Notes under the pieces: generated by a model
Database searches by the model: none
What the model saw: only the letters and a program-made list of their open reading frames with translations
Told to the model about the DNA's origin: nothing
Made by a program: the position numbers and the translations under genes
Source: Desulfomonilaceae bacterium
GTDB taxonomy: Bacteria; Desulfobacterota; Desulfomonilia; Desulfomonilales; Desulfomonilaceae
Assembly: GCA_041662605.1 (NCBI GenBank)
Contig: JBAZSD010000005.1
Location: forward strand, 62,001-126,000
Length of the DNA stretch: 64,000 bases
Reading direction: 5' to 3'
Part shown: positions 27,593 through 35,850 of the stretch, piece after piece
How positions within the stretch are numbered: the first letter of the stretch is position 1
How the letters are laid out: each line of letters opens with the position of its first letter

Positions 27593-28147
27593 ATGAGCGT
27601 CGAACTGCAAATCGGGAGTCGAATCCGGGCGCAAAGACTCGGTAATAAACTGACTCTTAAGAGGTTGGCCGAAATGGTCGGTTGCTCTGACGCTTATTTG
27701 TCACAAGTGGAAAATGGGAAAGTCTCCCCGTCAATCTCCAGCCTAAAAAAAATATCTGAGGCTTTACAGGCCAAGATAACAGATTTTTTTGTAGAAACCG
27801 AAAATGATGACCCAATAGTACTGCCCCAGGACCAGAGAGTGACTATCACCCTGGAAGGATGGAACGCTCGTATCGAGTCTTTAATTATCAACTCCAGGAA
27901 CAAGAGAATGCATCCGTTTTTCACCACAATTCAACCTGGTGGTGGATCACACGGTCTTTACAGCCACGTAGGGGAAGAATTTGGAATAGTCCTCAAGGGG
28001 AAATTACAAATTCACATCGAAGACGATATTCATCTGGTTCATCAAAATGAGAGCTTCTATTATAATTCCAATTTACCTCACAGTTGGACTAATCCTGGTA
28101 AGTCGGAAACGATAGTGGTTTGGGTCATAAGTCCTCCGACATTTTAA
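27593..28147 (+). CDS. XRE-cupin transcriptional regulator
   Basis: 184 residues. Residues ~8-62 form a helix-turn-helix of the Cro/CI type (LKRLAEMVGCSDAYLSQVENGKV is the recognition region), and ~100-180 a cupin barrel (FTTIQPGGGSHG, HVGEEFGIVLKGKLQIHI, NSNLPHSWTNPG) likely binding a small ligand. Such regulators often control catabolism of amino or aromatic acids. It is the first gene of the heterocycle island, 66 bases ahead of the transport gene, so it probably senses the substrate or an intermediate. Whether it activates or represses is unknown. Confidence 0.88.
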   Translation: MSVELQIGSRIRAQRLGNKLTLKRLAEMVGCSDAYLSQVENGKVSPSISSLKKISEALQAKITDFFVETENDDPIVLPQDQRVTITLEGWNARIESLIINSRNKRMHPFFTTIQPGGGSHGLYSHVGEEFGIVLKGKLQIHIEDDIHLVHQNESFYYNSNLPHSWTNPGKSETIVVWVISPPTF

Positions 28148-28212
28148 GCCTAGAGGATGCATATGTTCGAAACTCTAAGGATCAAATCCAATTCAGGAAA
28201 AGGAGAGTGACG

Positions 28213-29436
28213 ATGATTCTAAAAAGCTTCAGGTTAGTTTTGGTTCTGCTGCTTGCTGGTCTCTTATGCGTAGGGCTGGCGTGGGGCGAACAAAAAAAAG
28301 TCTGGAAAATCGGGGTTGCGGTTTCTCTGACTGGTGTGTTTGGTAAAGATGGAAGCCTGGTCAAAGACGCTTACACACTTTGGCAGGAGACCGTCAACGC
28401 GGCTGGTGGAATTAACGGTTCACCCGTGGAGATAATCTTTTATGATGACAAGAGCGACCCAGCGACTACGGCTAAACTGACTGAACAACTTATTGTCAGT
28501 GACAAGGTTGATCTACTCTTGGGTGGATTCGGAAGTAGCCAATTGTTCGCTGCGAGCCCTGTCGCTGAAAAAAATCAGTATCCTTTGATCAGCGGCGGCG
28601 CAAGCTCCAACAAGCTGTTCGAACGGGGATTCAAATACTATTTTTCAACTCTCGGTAAAGCTACCGAGGAAGTTCGAGGATGTGTCGACATTTTTTCGGC
28701 CGTTAGTCCTAAACCAAAAACAGCCGCTATTATTGGGGCGGATATTTTATTCACATCGTTAGCTTGTGAAGGTTTCAAGAAATATTGCGGACAAAACGGC
28801 ATAGAAGTGGTTCACTACGAGCTGTTTCCAATGGCGTTGCAGGACTACAACTCTTTGTTGACCAAGGTGAAGAACAAGAACCCCGACATACTGCTGGTAG
28901 GTTCCCATCTTCTCGTGGCGATGAAGACCATAAAAGCCATGAAGGAGATAGACTTCAGCCCCAAGGCGGTAGCTTTCAGTTACGGCCCAACTGTCCCAAA
29001 ATTTGTGGAGGATCTGAAAGGTGACGCTAACTACGTAATCGCCGCATCTGAATGGACTGGAAACATGCCCTATTCAGGAAAAGTTTTCGGTAAGGCGTCG
29101 AACTTTAAGGAGCTTTATTTCAAAAGATTCAATCGTTTTCCTGATTATGTTGAGGCGGCCGCAGCCGGTGGGGCCGTGGCCCAGCAAACCGTTTTGCAAG
29201 AATTGAAGTTAACACCCCCTTTAAACAAAGAAAATCGTGTCAAAATTATGGAGGCCTTGCACAAGGACACATTTGAGACTTTCTACGGCAAAATCCACTT
29301 TGGAGCAGATGGAGCCAACGAAGCCCATCCTCCAGTAGCGGTGCAAATCCAGAATGGAAAACTCGAAAATGTCTTTCCTCTAGATTACGCTGAGGCAAAG
29401 ATTCAGTATCCTTTCAAACCATGGAAGGAAAGGTAA
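28213..29436 (+). CDS. LIV-type ABC transporter substrate-binding protein
   Basis: Periplasmic solute receptor (Peripla_BP_6, LivJ-like), 407 residues. Signal peptide (SFRLVLVLLLAGLLCVGLAWG), then the family opening KIGVAVSLTGVFGKDG and INGSPVEIIFYDDKSDP, and the double-lobe pattern with DLLLGGFGSSQ. I chose the ATG at 28213 with AGGAG upstream. The ligand cannot be read from sequence; given the gene set I infer a pyridine carboxylate such as nicotinate or 6-hydroxynicotinate. The gene is followed by a stem-loop that may give it higher expression than the permeases. Confidence 0.92.
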   Translation: MILKSFRLVLVLLLAGLLCVGLAWGEQKKVWKIGVAVSLTGVFGKDGSLVKDAYTLWQETVNAAGGINGSPVEIIFYDDKSDPATTAKLTEQLIVSDKVDLLLGGFGSSQLFAASPVAEKNQYPLISGGASSNKLFERGFKYYFSTLGKATEEVRGCVDIFSAVSPKPKTAAIIGADILFTSLACEGFKKYCGQNGIEVVHYELFPMALQDYNSLLTKVKNKNPDILLVGSHLLVAMKTIKAMKEIDFSPKAVAFSYGPTVPKFVEDLKGDANYVIAASEWTGNMPYSGKVFGKASNFKELYFKRFNRFPDYVEAAAAGGAVAQQTVLQELKLTPPLNKENRVKIMEALHKDTFETFYGKIHFGADGANEAHPPVAVQIQNGKLENVFPLDYAEAKIQYPFKPWKER

Positions 29437-29447
29437 TTTTTTTGCGT

Positions 29448-29481
29448 CAAGGGGATTGGTGGAACTGCGCTAATCCCCTTG
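29448..29481 (+). other. Stem-loop after the binding-protein gene
   Basis: Perfect 10-bp inverted repeat CAAGGGGATT/AATCCCCTTG (29448-29457, 29472-29481) with a 14-base loop and no T run. Typical of an internal mRNA stabiliser that raises binding-protein levels over the rest of the operon. Confidence 0.6.
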
Positions 29482-29563
29482 GCAATGTCAATCGTAAATT
29501 CAAGAGTCCGCAAATCATACGGTAGCCGACTTTTTAAATCAGAAAATCATCGGAAAGATTCAA

Positions 29564-31078
29564 ATGTCAGTCAGAAAATTACGAAATTATGTAAACGGTG
29601 AGTGGATTGATTCAAAGACAGAGTCATTTTTCCCTATAGTAAACTCTTTGGATGGTCAAACAATAGCATTATGCCCTGATTCAACAACAAATGAAGTGGA
29701 TGACGCAATTTATGCAGGGAAACAGGCTTTTCAATCCTGGAGAAACACGATTCCCACGCGGCGCGCTGATATTCTTTACAAATTGCGCGAAAAAATGCTC
29801 TCAGCGATCGGAGAACTTGCCGAAATCATAACACTTGAACATGGAAAAACCCTCTCCGACGCCAAGGGTGAACTCACCCGGGCCATTCAATATGTAGAAC
29901 ATCCATGTGGAATCCCGGAATTGTTGAAGGGGAGTCACAGTGAAGATGTTGGGACAGGCGTCGATGAGTATTACATACGAGAACCATTGGGTGTATTTAG
30001 TTTGCTGCCTCCTTTCAACTTTCCGGCCATGATTGCGCTCTATTTTACCTGGCCTATCGCTTGTGGGAATACAGTGGTAGTTAAACCCAGTGAGTTATGT
30101 CCCATGACCATGCTCAGAATAACTGAATTGGCTGAAGAATCAGGGTTTCCCAAGGGGGTGCTGAATGTGGTTAATGGGGGACCGAGCGTGGGAGAGAGGC
30201 TGTGCACACATCCGGACATTCAGGGCGTGACGTTTGTCGGTTCATCCAGGGTAGCTGAAATGGTTTATCGGACAGCCACCTCACATGGGAAAAGGGCTCA
30301 ATGCCAGGGCGGCGCAAAAAATCATGTGTTAGTAATGGATGACGCAAACCTTGATGAGGCTATTCCCAATATCGTGAATTCTTGCTTTGGTCACACAAGT
30401 CAAAGATGTTTTGCGGTTTCAAACATTTTGGTCAGTGAAAAAATTTACGATTCATTTAAGGAAAAATTTGTCGCCGCATGCAAGGAGTTGAAATTGGGGT
30501 CTGGCCGTGAAGCTGGAACCAATATGGGGCCGGTTATAAACAAGCCTGCCCTGGATCGGCTGTACAAAGCCGTCGACACGGCTCTTCAGGAAGGGGCTTC
30601 AATCATTCTCGACGGCAGGAGTCCCAAAATCAATGATTATCCAAACGGATTTTTCTTCGGTCCCACTTTATTAGAGGCGGAACCGGATAATTTCGCATTC
30701 AAGGAAGAAATTTTTGGACCAGTGCGGTGTTTGAAAAAAGTCAAAACCCTTCAGGAAGCCATAGAAATTATCAATTCAAGCGCATATGGACATACAGGTG
30801 TGATCTACACACAAAATGGCGGTTGGGCGCGTCACTTCATTAGAAACGTCAATACTGGGCAAATTGGGGTAAATGTTGGAACCCCCGCACCGATTGCGTT
30901 CTATCCGGTAGGAGGACGCAAGGTGTCTTTTTACGGCTCTCATCGAGGTCGAGCAAACGACGCGATCGATTTTTATACGGATAAAAAAGTGGTTGTAACG
31001 AAATGGAGTTCCTATTCTGAAAAATCGGCTCCAGATAAATCGAATAAAAAGAACGAACCGAGTTCGGTATTGTTTTAA
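29564..31078 (+). CDS. CoA-acylating methylmalonate-semialdehyde-type dehydrogenase
   Basis: 504 residues of the aldehyde dehydrogenase superfamily. Family marks of MmsA/IolA: VEHPCGIPELLKGSHSEDVG, PPFNFPAMIALY, GGAKNHVLVMDDANLDEA, and the catalytic Cys282 directly preceded by Arg281 (TSQRCFAVS). Arg106 and Arg281 correspond to the two arginines that hold the substrate carboxylate in the B. subtilis enzyme. That enzyme converts malonate-semialdehydes with CoA and NAD to acyl-CoA plus CO2. Here it sits between the binding protein and permease genes; I infer 2-formylglutarate as substrate and glutaryl-CoA as product. A plain role in valine breakdown is the alternative. Confidence 0.85.
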   Translation: MSVRKLRNYVNGEWIDSKTESFFPIVNSLDGQTIALCPDSTTNEVDDAIYAGKQAFQSWRNTIPTRRADILYKLREKMLSAIGELAEIITLEHGKTLSDAKGELTRAIQYVEHPCGIPELLKGSHSEDVGTGVDEYYIREPLGVFSLLPPFNFPAMIALYFTWPIACGNTVVVKPSELCPMTMLRITELAEESGFPKGVLNVVNGGPSVGERLCTHPDIQGVTFVGSSRVAEMVYRTATSHGKRAQCQGGAKNHVLVMDDANLDEAIPNIVNSCFGHTSQRCFAVSNILVSEKIYDSFKEKFVAACKELKLGSGREAGTNMGPVINKPALDRLYKAVDTALQEGASIILDGRSPKINDYPNGFFFGPTLLEAEPDNFAFKEEIFGPVRCLKKVKTLQEAIEIINSSAYGHTGVIYTQNGGWARHFIRNVNTGQIGVNVGTPAPIAFYPVGGRKVSFYGSHRGRANDAIDFYTDKKVVVTKWSSYSEKSAPDKSNKKNEPSSVLF

Positions 31079-31081
31079 GAT

Positions 31082-31954
31082 ATGGACACAGTATTAGCTC
31101 AAGCTGTGATTAACGGGCTTCTTTTAGGAGGAGTCTATACGGCGTATTCAGCCGGATTCTCCCTTATATTCGGAGTTATGGGGGTGGTCAATCTCGCTCA
31201 CGGTGAGTTGATAATGCTTGGGGCTTTCACATCATACTGGCTGTTTGATTTCTTCAAGCTGGATCCATATTTGAGCGCTCCATTCGCAATGGTGTTTCTA
31301 TTCATATTTGGCTATCTGGTTCAAAAGCACATCATTAACCGAGTAATCGGACAGCCGCACATTATGAGCTATATTTTGACCTTTGGTCTCCATTTGATGG
31401 TGGCCAATATAGCCATCAAAATGTGGACCCAGGACTTCAGAACCATTACTACGAGTTATTCAGGAGCCAACGCCGCCATACTGGGTCTGAATATTCCTTA
31501 CGCCCGATTAATCACTTTTATTGTCGCTCTTCTGGTTACATGGGGCTTGTGGTTTTTCCTGATGAAGACAGAGACTGGCCGAGCTATTAGAGCTACGGCT
31601 CAGGACAAAGAAGTCGCGAGATTGATGGGCGTGGATATCAGAAACATTTATGCGATTACCTTTGGGTTGGGCGCTGCCATAACGGGATTATCAGGAGCCG
31701 TCATGAGTCCCTTTGTAATAATCTCACCTGAAATGGGGCTCGAATACACTATAATCGCCTTTTGCGTTGTCGTTTTGGGAGGCATGGGATACATGCCCGG
31801 GGCCCTGGTTGGCGGGCTGGTGTTAGGGGTTGCCCAAGCTTTGGCCGCCACCTATTTGAACGCCGGCGCTTCAGTCGCGATAACGTTCATAATCCTGTTT
31901 GTCATGCTGGTTATTAGGCCGGCGGGAATACTCGGTAAAGGTAGCGTGGCATGA
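31082..31954 (+). CDS. LIV-type ABC transporter permease (LivH-like)
   Basis: 290 residues, about eight helices. Opening AVINGLLLGGVYTAYSAGFSLIFGVMGVVNLAHGELIMLGAF is the classic LivH N terminus, and the ABC-contact loop is near RAIRATAQDKEVARLMGVD. Starts three bases after the dehydrogenase stop. Pairs with the LivM-like permease. Confidence 0.95.
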   Translation: MDTVLAQAVINGLLLGGVYTAYSAGFSLIFGVMGVVNLAHGELIMLGAFTSYWLFDFFKLDPYLSAPFAMVFLFIFGYLVQKHIINRVIGQPHIMSYILTFGLHLMVANIAIKMWTQDFRTITTSYSGANAAILGLNIPYARLITFIVALLVTWGLWFFLMKTETGRAIRATAQDKEVARLMGVDIRNIYAITFGLGAAITGLSGAVMSPFVIISPEMGLEYTIIAFCVVVLGGMGYMPGALVGGLVLGVAQALAATYLNAGASVAITFIILFVMLVIRPAGILGKGSVA

Positions 31955-31981
31955 CATGGTTTGAGAATAATCGAGGGCCCG

Positions 31982-32932
31982 ATGAATTTTAAGACCGACA
32001 AGATAATTCTGGCCGTATTCTTGATAATTTCAGCGGCGCTGGCGTTTCTACCTTCTTTTGTAAAGTCTGAATATTTGTTGAGGTTGATAGCTGTAGTTAT
32101 TCTCTGGATAGGGCTGGCAGGATGCTGGAACATGATGAGCGGCTACACTGGCTACATCGATTTTGGCCCAGTCGTCTATTTTGGAATCGGCTCATATGTT
32201 GTCGCCATAGCTATGACCAAGTATGGAATACCTTTTTTCCCGAGCTTGGCTCTTGCCGGATTGGTTTCGGCCCTAACGGCTTTTTTTATAGGGATCCCGA
32301 CTTTACGCTTGAAGGGAGCTTATTTTGCAATAGCCACATTCGCTTTTGCCGAAGCTATGAAACAAATCACCCTGGAGTTCGACCGTACTTTCTCTGTTTC
32401 ATTTTTTCAGGGTAGCGACGGGATAACTTTACCCATAAGCGGATATGACAACACTTTTTTCTTTTATTGTATTTTTCCAGTCACATTTCTCGTGATCTTG
32501 GCTCACTATTTCATAGAGCATTCAAAATTCGGGTACGGCCTCAAAGCGATCAAAGAAGCGGAAACAGCGGCTGAAATCAGTGGGGTTAATACAACATTAA
32601 ATAAATTGAGGGCTTATGTTACAAGCGCCTTTTTCCTGGGGCTGTTTGGAGCCATAGAAGCCTACTGGATTACTTATATAACTCCGTCGGATGTGTTCAA
32701 CGTACAAAAAACGGTTCAGATGGTCATTATGACCCTTTTGGGAGGAATGGGCACATTCCTCGGGCCTGTTGTGGGAGCCACTTTCCTTACTTTAATATCA
32801 GAAGCTTTGGGAACGAGATTTGTTGAATATTACCTTATCATGATAGGCGCGATCATAATTATAGCGATATTGATCATGCCGAACGGGATAATTGGAACTT
32901 TGAAGATTCGTAAAAAGTTAAGGTTTATTTGA
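31982..32932 (+). CDS. LIV-type ABC transporter permease (LivM-like)
   Basis: 316 residues, nine or so helices. LivM strings: LAGCWNMMSGYTGYIDFGPVVYFGIG, IGIPTLRLKGAYFAIATFAFAE, and the coupling loop GYGLKAIKEAETAAEISGVN. I chose the ATG at 31982 with GAGG five bases upstream rather than the TTG at 31961. Confidence 0.94.
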   Translation: MNFKTDKIILAVFLIISAALAFLPSFVKSEYLLRLIAVVILWIGLAGCWNMMSGYTGYIDFGPVVYFGIGSYVVAIAMTKYGIPFFPSLALAGLVSALTAFFIGIPTLRLKGAYFAIATFAFAEAMKQITLEFDRTFSVSFFQGSDGITLPISGYDNTFFFYCIFPVTFLVILAHYFIEHSKFGYGLKAIKEAETAAEISGVNTTLNKLRAYVTSAFFLGLFGAIEAYWITYITPSDVFNVQKTVQMVIMTLLGGMGTFLGPVVGATFLTLISEALGTRFVEYYLIMIGAIIIIAILIMPNGIIGTLKIRKKLRFI

Positions 32933-32965
32933 TTTAATGAACAACAACATCTTTTGGGTGGAATA

Positions 32966-33703
32966 ATGACCGGATTGCAATGCAAAGACGTCACTATGAA
33001 ATTTGGGGCCCTGGCAGCGGTCCAAATGGTGAGTTTTTCTTTAAACCCCGGAGAAATCCTCGGAATGATCGGACCGAATGGAGCCGGAAAGACCACTCTT
33101 TTTAATTGTGTAATTGGTCTTCACAAACCTAGTTCAGGGAAAATCTACCTTAACAATGTTGATATTACCGGAATGAAACCTCACAGAGTCTGTCGAATGG
33201 GGTTGGCCAAAACCTCACAGATTATGGAGCCTTTCCAGGCTATGACTGTGTTCGAAAACGTTCTTGTGGGCGCTTTACACGGCGGACGAATGAGAATGGG
33301 CCCAGCCGCGAAGGAGACAGAGAAAGTTATCGAACTAGTGGGATTGAATGAGTACGCTTTCAAACTATCGGGATCCATTCCCGTCCCGGCGCGCCGAAGA
33401 TTGGAACTTGCCCGAGCCCTGGCGACAGGCGCGAATATCCTTCTCCTGGACGAAAATATGGCTGGGCTGAATCCTCACGAAGTAGACGATGCCCTGAAAA
33501 TTATAAATCAAATTAGAAACTCCGGGAAATCTCTCATCGTAGTCGAACATATTATGCGAGTTGTGATGGGTATATCTGACCGGATTGTCGTGTTGAACTA
33601 CGGCGCTAAAATCGCCGACGGTTTCCCTGAAGACGTAGTAAATGATGAGGAGGTCATAAAGGCCTATTTAGGAGAAAAACTCTCGTCTCTCAAAGTGGCT
33701 TGA
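32966..33703 (+). CDS. LIV-type ABC transporter ATPase (LivG-like)
   Basis: 245 residues. Walker A GPNGAGKTTLFN, Walker B ILLLDENMAGLNP, H-loop VVEHIMRVVMG, all in LivG context. The signature region reads LSGSIPVPARRRLELARAL; the usual LivG form is closer to YGxQRRLEIARAL, so the conserved Gln is lost here. ATG at 32966 with GGTGG upstream. Ends four bases into a possible TTG of the LivF-like gene. Confidence 0.92.
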   Translation: MTGLQCKDVTMKFGALAAVQMVSFSLNPGEILGMIGPNGAGKTTLFNCVIGLHKPSSGKIYLNNVDITGMKPHRVCRMGLAKTSQIMEPFQAMTVFENVLVGALHGGRMRMGPAAKETEKVIELVGLNEYAFKLSGSIPVPARRRLELARALATGANILLLDENMAGLNPHEVDDALKIINQIRNSGKSLIVVEHIMRVVMGISDRIVVLNYGAKIADGFPEDVVNDEEVIKAYLGEKLSSLKVA

Positions 33704-33714
33704 GAACACCTAAA

Positions 33715-34431
33715 ATGGATCAACCTATTTTAAAAGTAGAAAAAATTGATGTTTCCTATCGTGATGTTAAGGTCCTGCATGAGATTGATTTAGAAGTTTA
33801 TCCCTCTGAAATTGTGACGGTAATAGGCCCCAACGGAGCCGGCAAGAGCACATTGCTGAGCGCCATAATCGGCTTTCAGGCGCCAAATAGAGGTTCAATT
33901 TTGTTTAAAGGACACACCATAACGGGGGTTCCGCCTGAAGAAACGGTGAAACTTGGAATGACTATTGTGCCTGAGGGAGCCAGGGTGTTTACGGAAATGT
34001 CAGTTTTGGATAACCTCAAAATGGGCTCATATATCAAGTCATCACGAGAGCGTCGAAACGAATCTCTTGAAATGGTTTTTGATTTTTTCCCGCGTTTACA
34101 TGAACGGATGAAACAAAAGGGAGGGACGCTAAGCGGTGGTGAACGCCAGATGCTGGCTATAGGCAGGGCCCTTATGTCCCGGCCGTCTCTGCTTCTTCTC
34201 GACGAGCCTTCCTTGGGTTTAGCCCCATTGCTAGTCACCAAGGTGTTCGAAACCATAGTCAGGATTGCCAGTACTGGTCTGACAGTTCTACTGGTTGAGC
34301 AAAATGTTCATTTTTCGCTGGAAATTTCAAAGAAAGCCTATGTTTTGGAAAACGGCCGAATAGTCAAAAGTGGCCCTTCGGAAGAGCTTGCGAACAATGA
34401 TTACATCAAGAAATCCTATCTGGCCCTCTAG
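33715..34431 (+). CDS. LIV-type ABC transporter ATPase (LivF-like)
   Basis: 238 residues. Walker A GPNGAGKSTLLSA, Q-loop region, canonical signature LSGGERQMLAIGRAL, Walker B LLLLDEPSLGLAPLL and H-loop LLVEQNVHFSL. ATG at 33715 preferred; a TTG at 33700 overlapping the previous stop is possible. Confidence 0.95.
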   Translation: MDQPILKVEKIDVSYRDVKVLHEIDLEVYPSEIVTVIGPNGAGKSTLLSAIIGFQAPNRGSILFKGHTITGVPPEETVKLGMTIVPEGARVFTEMSVLDNLKMGSYIKSSRERRNESLEMVFDFFPRLHERMKQKGGTLSGGERQMLAIGRALMSRPSLLLLDEPSLGLAPLLVTKVFETIVRIASTGLTVLLVEQNVHFSLEISKKAYVLENGRIVKSGPSEELANNDYIKKSYLAL

Positions 34432-34457
34432 TCGAAACTCTTTTGAGGTCTCATATT

Positions 34458-34997
34458 ATGGATCCTGAAAATATTCAAAACGAACCTGAAGAAATTACGA
34501 TTCGTTTTTATCTGAATGGATCAGAAACAACAGTCACCATAAATCCTTGGGAAACAGCCTCAGAAGTCCTTCGTAACAGATTGGATCTCAAAGGAGTCAA
34601 AATAGGTTGTGGAATAGGGGAGTGCGGGGCGTGCACGATCATTCTGGAAGGGAAAACGGTTAACTCATGCCTGATTCCGGCTGCGCAGCTTGATGGAAGA
34701 AGAGTTGAGACGGTAGAAGGTCTGGCTAGAGACGGGATGTTAAATTACCTTCAAAGAGCTTTCCTGGACAAAAACGCTGTCCAATGCGGTTTTTGCACAC
34801 CAGGGACGCTCATGTCAGCCAAAGCTTTATTGGATAAATGCGATAAACCATCCAGAGAACAGATCGTTAACGCTCTATCCGGTAACTTGTGCAGATGCGC
34901 AGGCTACGTACAAATAATAGAGGCTGTGGAAGAAGCCGCGCGGAAGAAACCACTAGGTCAACAGGAAGAGTTATCGATAGATGACCTGCAAATTTAA
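34458..34997 (+). CDS. Molybdenum hydroxylase [2Fe-2S] subunit
   Basis: 179 residues, the electron-transfer subunit of a xanthine-dehydrogenase-type enzyme. Plant-type [2Fe-2S] site C51, C56, C59, C71 (GCGIGECGACT) and the second site C110, C113, C145, C147 (QCGFCTPG, GNLCRCAGY). Nicotinate, CO and 4-hydroxybenzoyl-CoA enzymes share this subunit. ATG at 34458 with GAGG nine bases upstream. The stop overlaps the FAD subunit start by 17 bases. Confidence 0.96.
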   Translation: MDPENIQNEPEEITIRFYLNGSETTVTINPWETASEVLRNRLDLKGVKIGCGIGECGACTIILEGKTVNSCLIPAAQLDGRRVETVEGLARDGMLNYLQRAFLDKNAVQCGFCTPGTLMSAKALLDKCDKPSREQIVNALSGNLCRCAGYVQIIEAVEEAARKKPLGQQEELSIDDLQI

Positions 34998-35850
34998 ATA
35001 TATAAGGCCGAATTCGCTGATTGAGTGCCTGGATTTTTTAGCGGAGAACGGTTCAGAAAGCTCTATCCTGGCTGGTGGCACCGATTTAATGATTTCCCTG
35101 AGGCATGAAGAGCGCAACCCAAAATTCGTCATAGATATTTCACGACTTCCTGAAACACGCTTATTGGAACAAAACGGCGCCACAGTCAAAGTTGGCCCAA
35201 CTCTAACATATTCCGAGTTGATGAATCACGGATTAATCGCCAAATGTTTTCCCGCACTAATATCCGCAATGAGTTGCGTCGGTAGCCTCCAGATAAGAAA
35301 CATTGGAACATTGGGAGGAAACATAGCCAACTCGTCCCCTGCAGCGGATAGTTTTCCCCCTATGGCCATCTACGACGCCGAAATAATGATTCAAAGAGCC
35401 AATTCTGTCAGAATTGAAAAACTTCAAAAGCTGATTGTAGGTCCATATTCAAATACTCTGGAACCCGATGAGTTAATTACTTCCATAATAATGAAGCCTC
35501 TCGACAGTCATTGTAAGCAAACCTATCGGCGTATAGGTCGAAGAAAGAGTCTGTCTGTAGCCAGAGTCAATGCTGCCATAGCGGGAAAATTAAAAGATGA
35601 CGGGCTCTTGGATGATTGCCGGATATCCGTAGGATCAGTAGCTCCTACTCCTCTCAGAATCAGAAAGGTCGAAAACGCCTTGCGGGGAGAGAAACCCGAA
35701 CTCAAAGTCTTCCGTGAAGCCAGTGAAATGGTTGCAGCGCAAATAATAGAGTTAGTAGGGGCGAGACATTCAACAGAATACAAAAAACCCGCTATTGCAG
35801 GGTTAGTTCTTGAATGTCTGGAGGATGTATTCATTGGCCGCGGCATATAA
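34981..35850 (+). CDS. Molybdenum hydroxylase FAD subunit
   Basis: 289 residues, CoxM/XdhB-like FAD domain. FAD loops ILAGGTDLMISLRHEE and TLGGNIANSSPAAD are intact, and the C-terminal CO-dehydrogenase flavoprotein domain starts near KQTYRRIGRRKS. It passes electrons from the iron-sulfur subunit to an acceptor. Overlaps both neighbours, so the three subunits are translationally coupled. I see no extra four-cysteine insertion of the 4-hydroxybenzoyl-CoA reductase type. Confidence 0.94.
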   Translation: MTCKFKYIRPNSLIECLDFLAENGSESSILAGGTDLMISLRHEERNPKFVIDISRLPETRLLEQNGATVKVGPTLTYSELMNHGLIAKCFPALISAMSCVGSLQIRNIGTLGGNIANSSPAADSFPPMAIYDAEIMIQRANSVRIEKLQKLIVGPYSNTLEPDELITSIIMKPLDSHCKQTYRRIGRRKSLSVARVNAAIAGKLKDDGLLDDCRISVGSVAPTPLRIRKVENALRGEKPELKVFREASEMVAAQIIELVGARHSTEYKKPAIAGLVLECLEDVFIGRGI

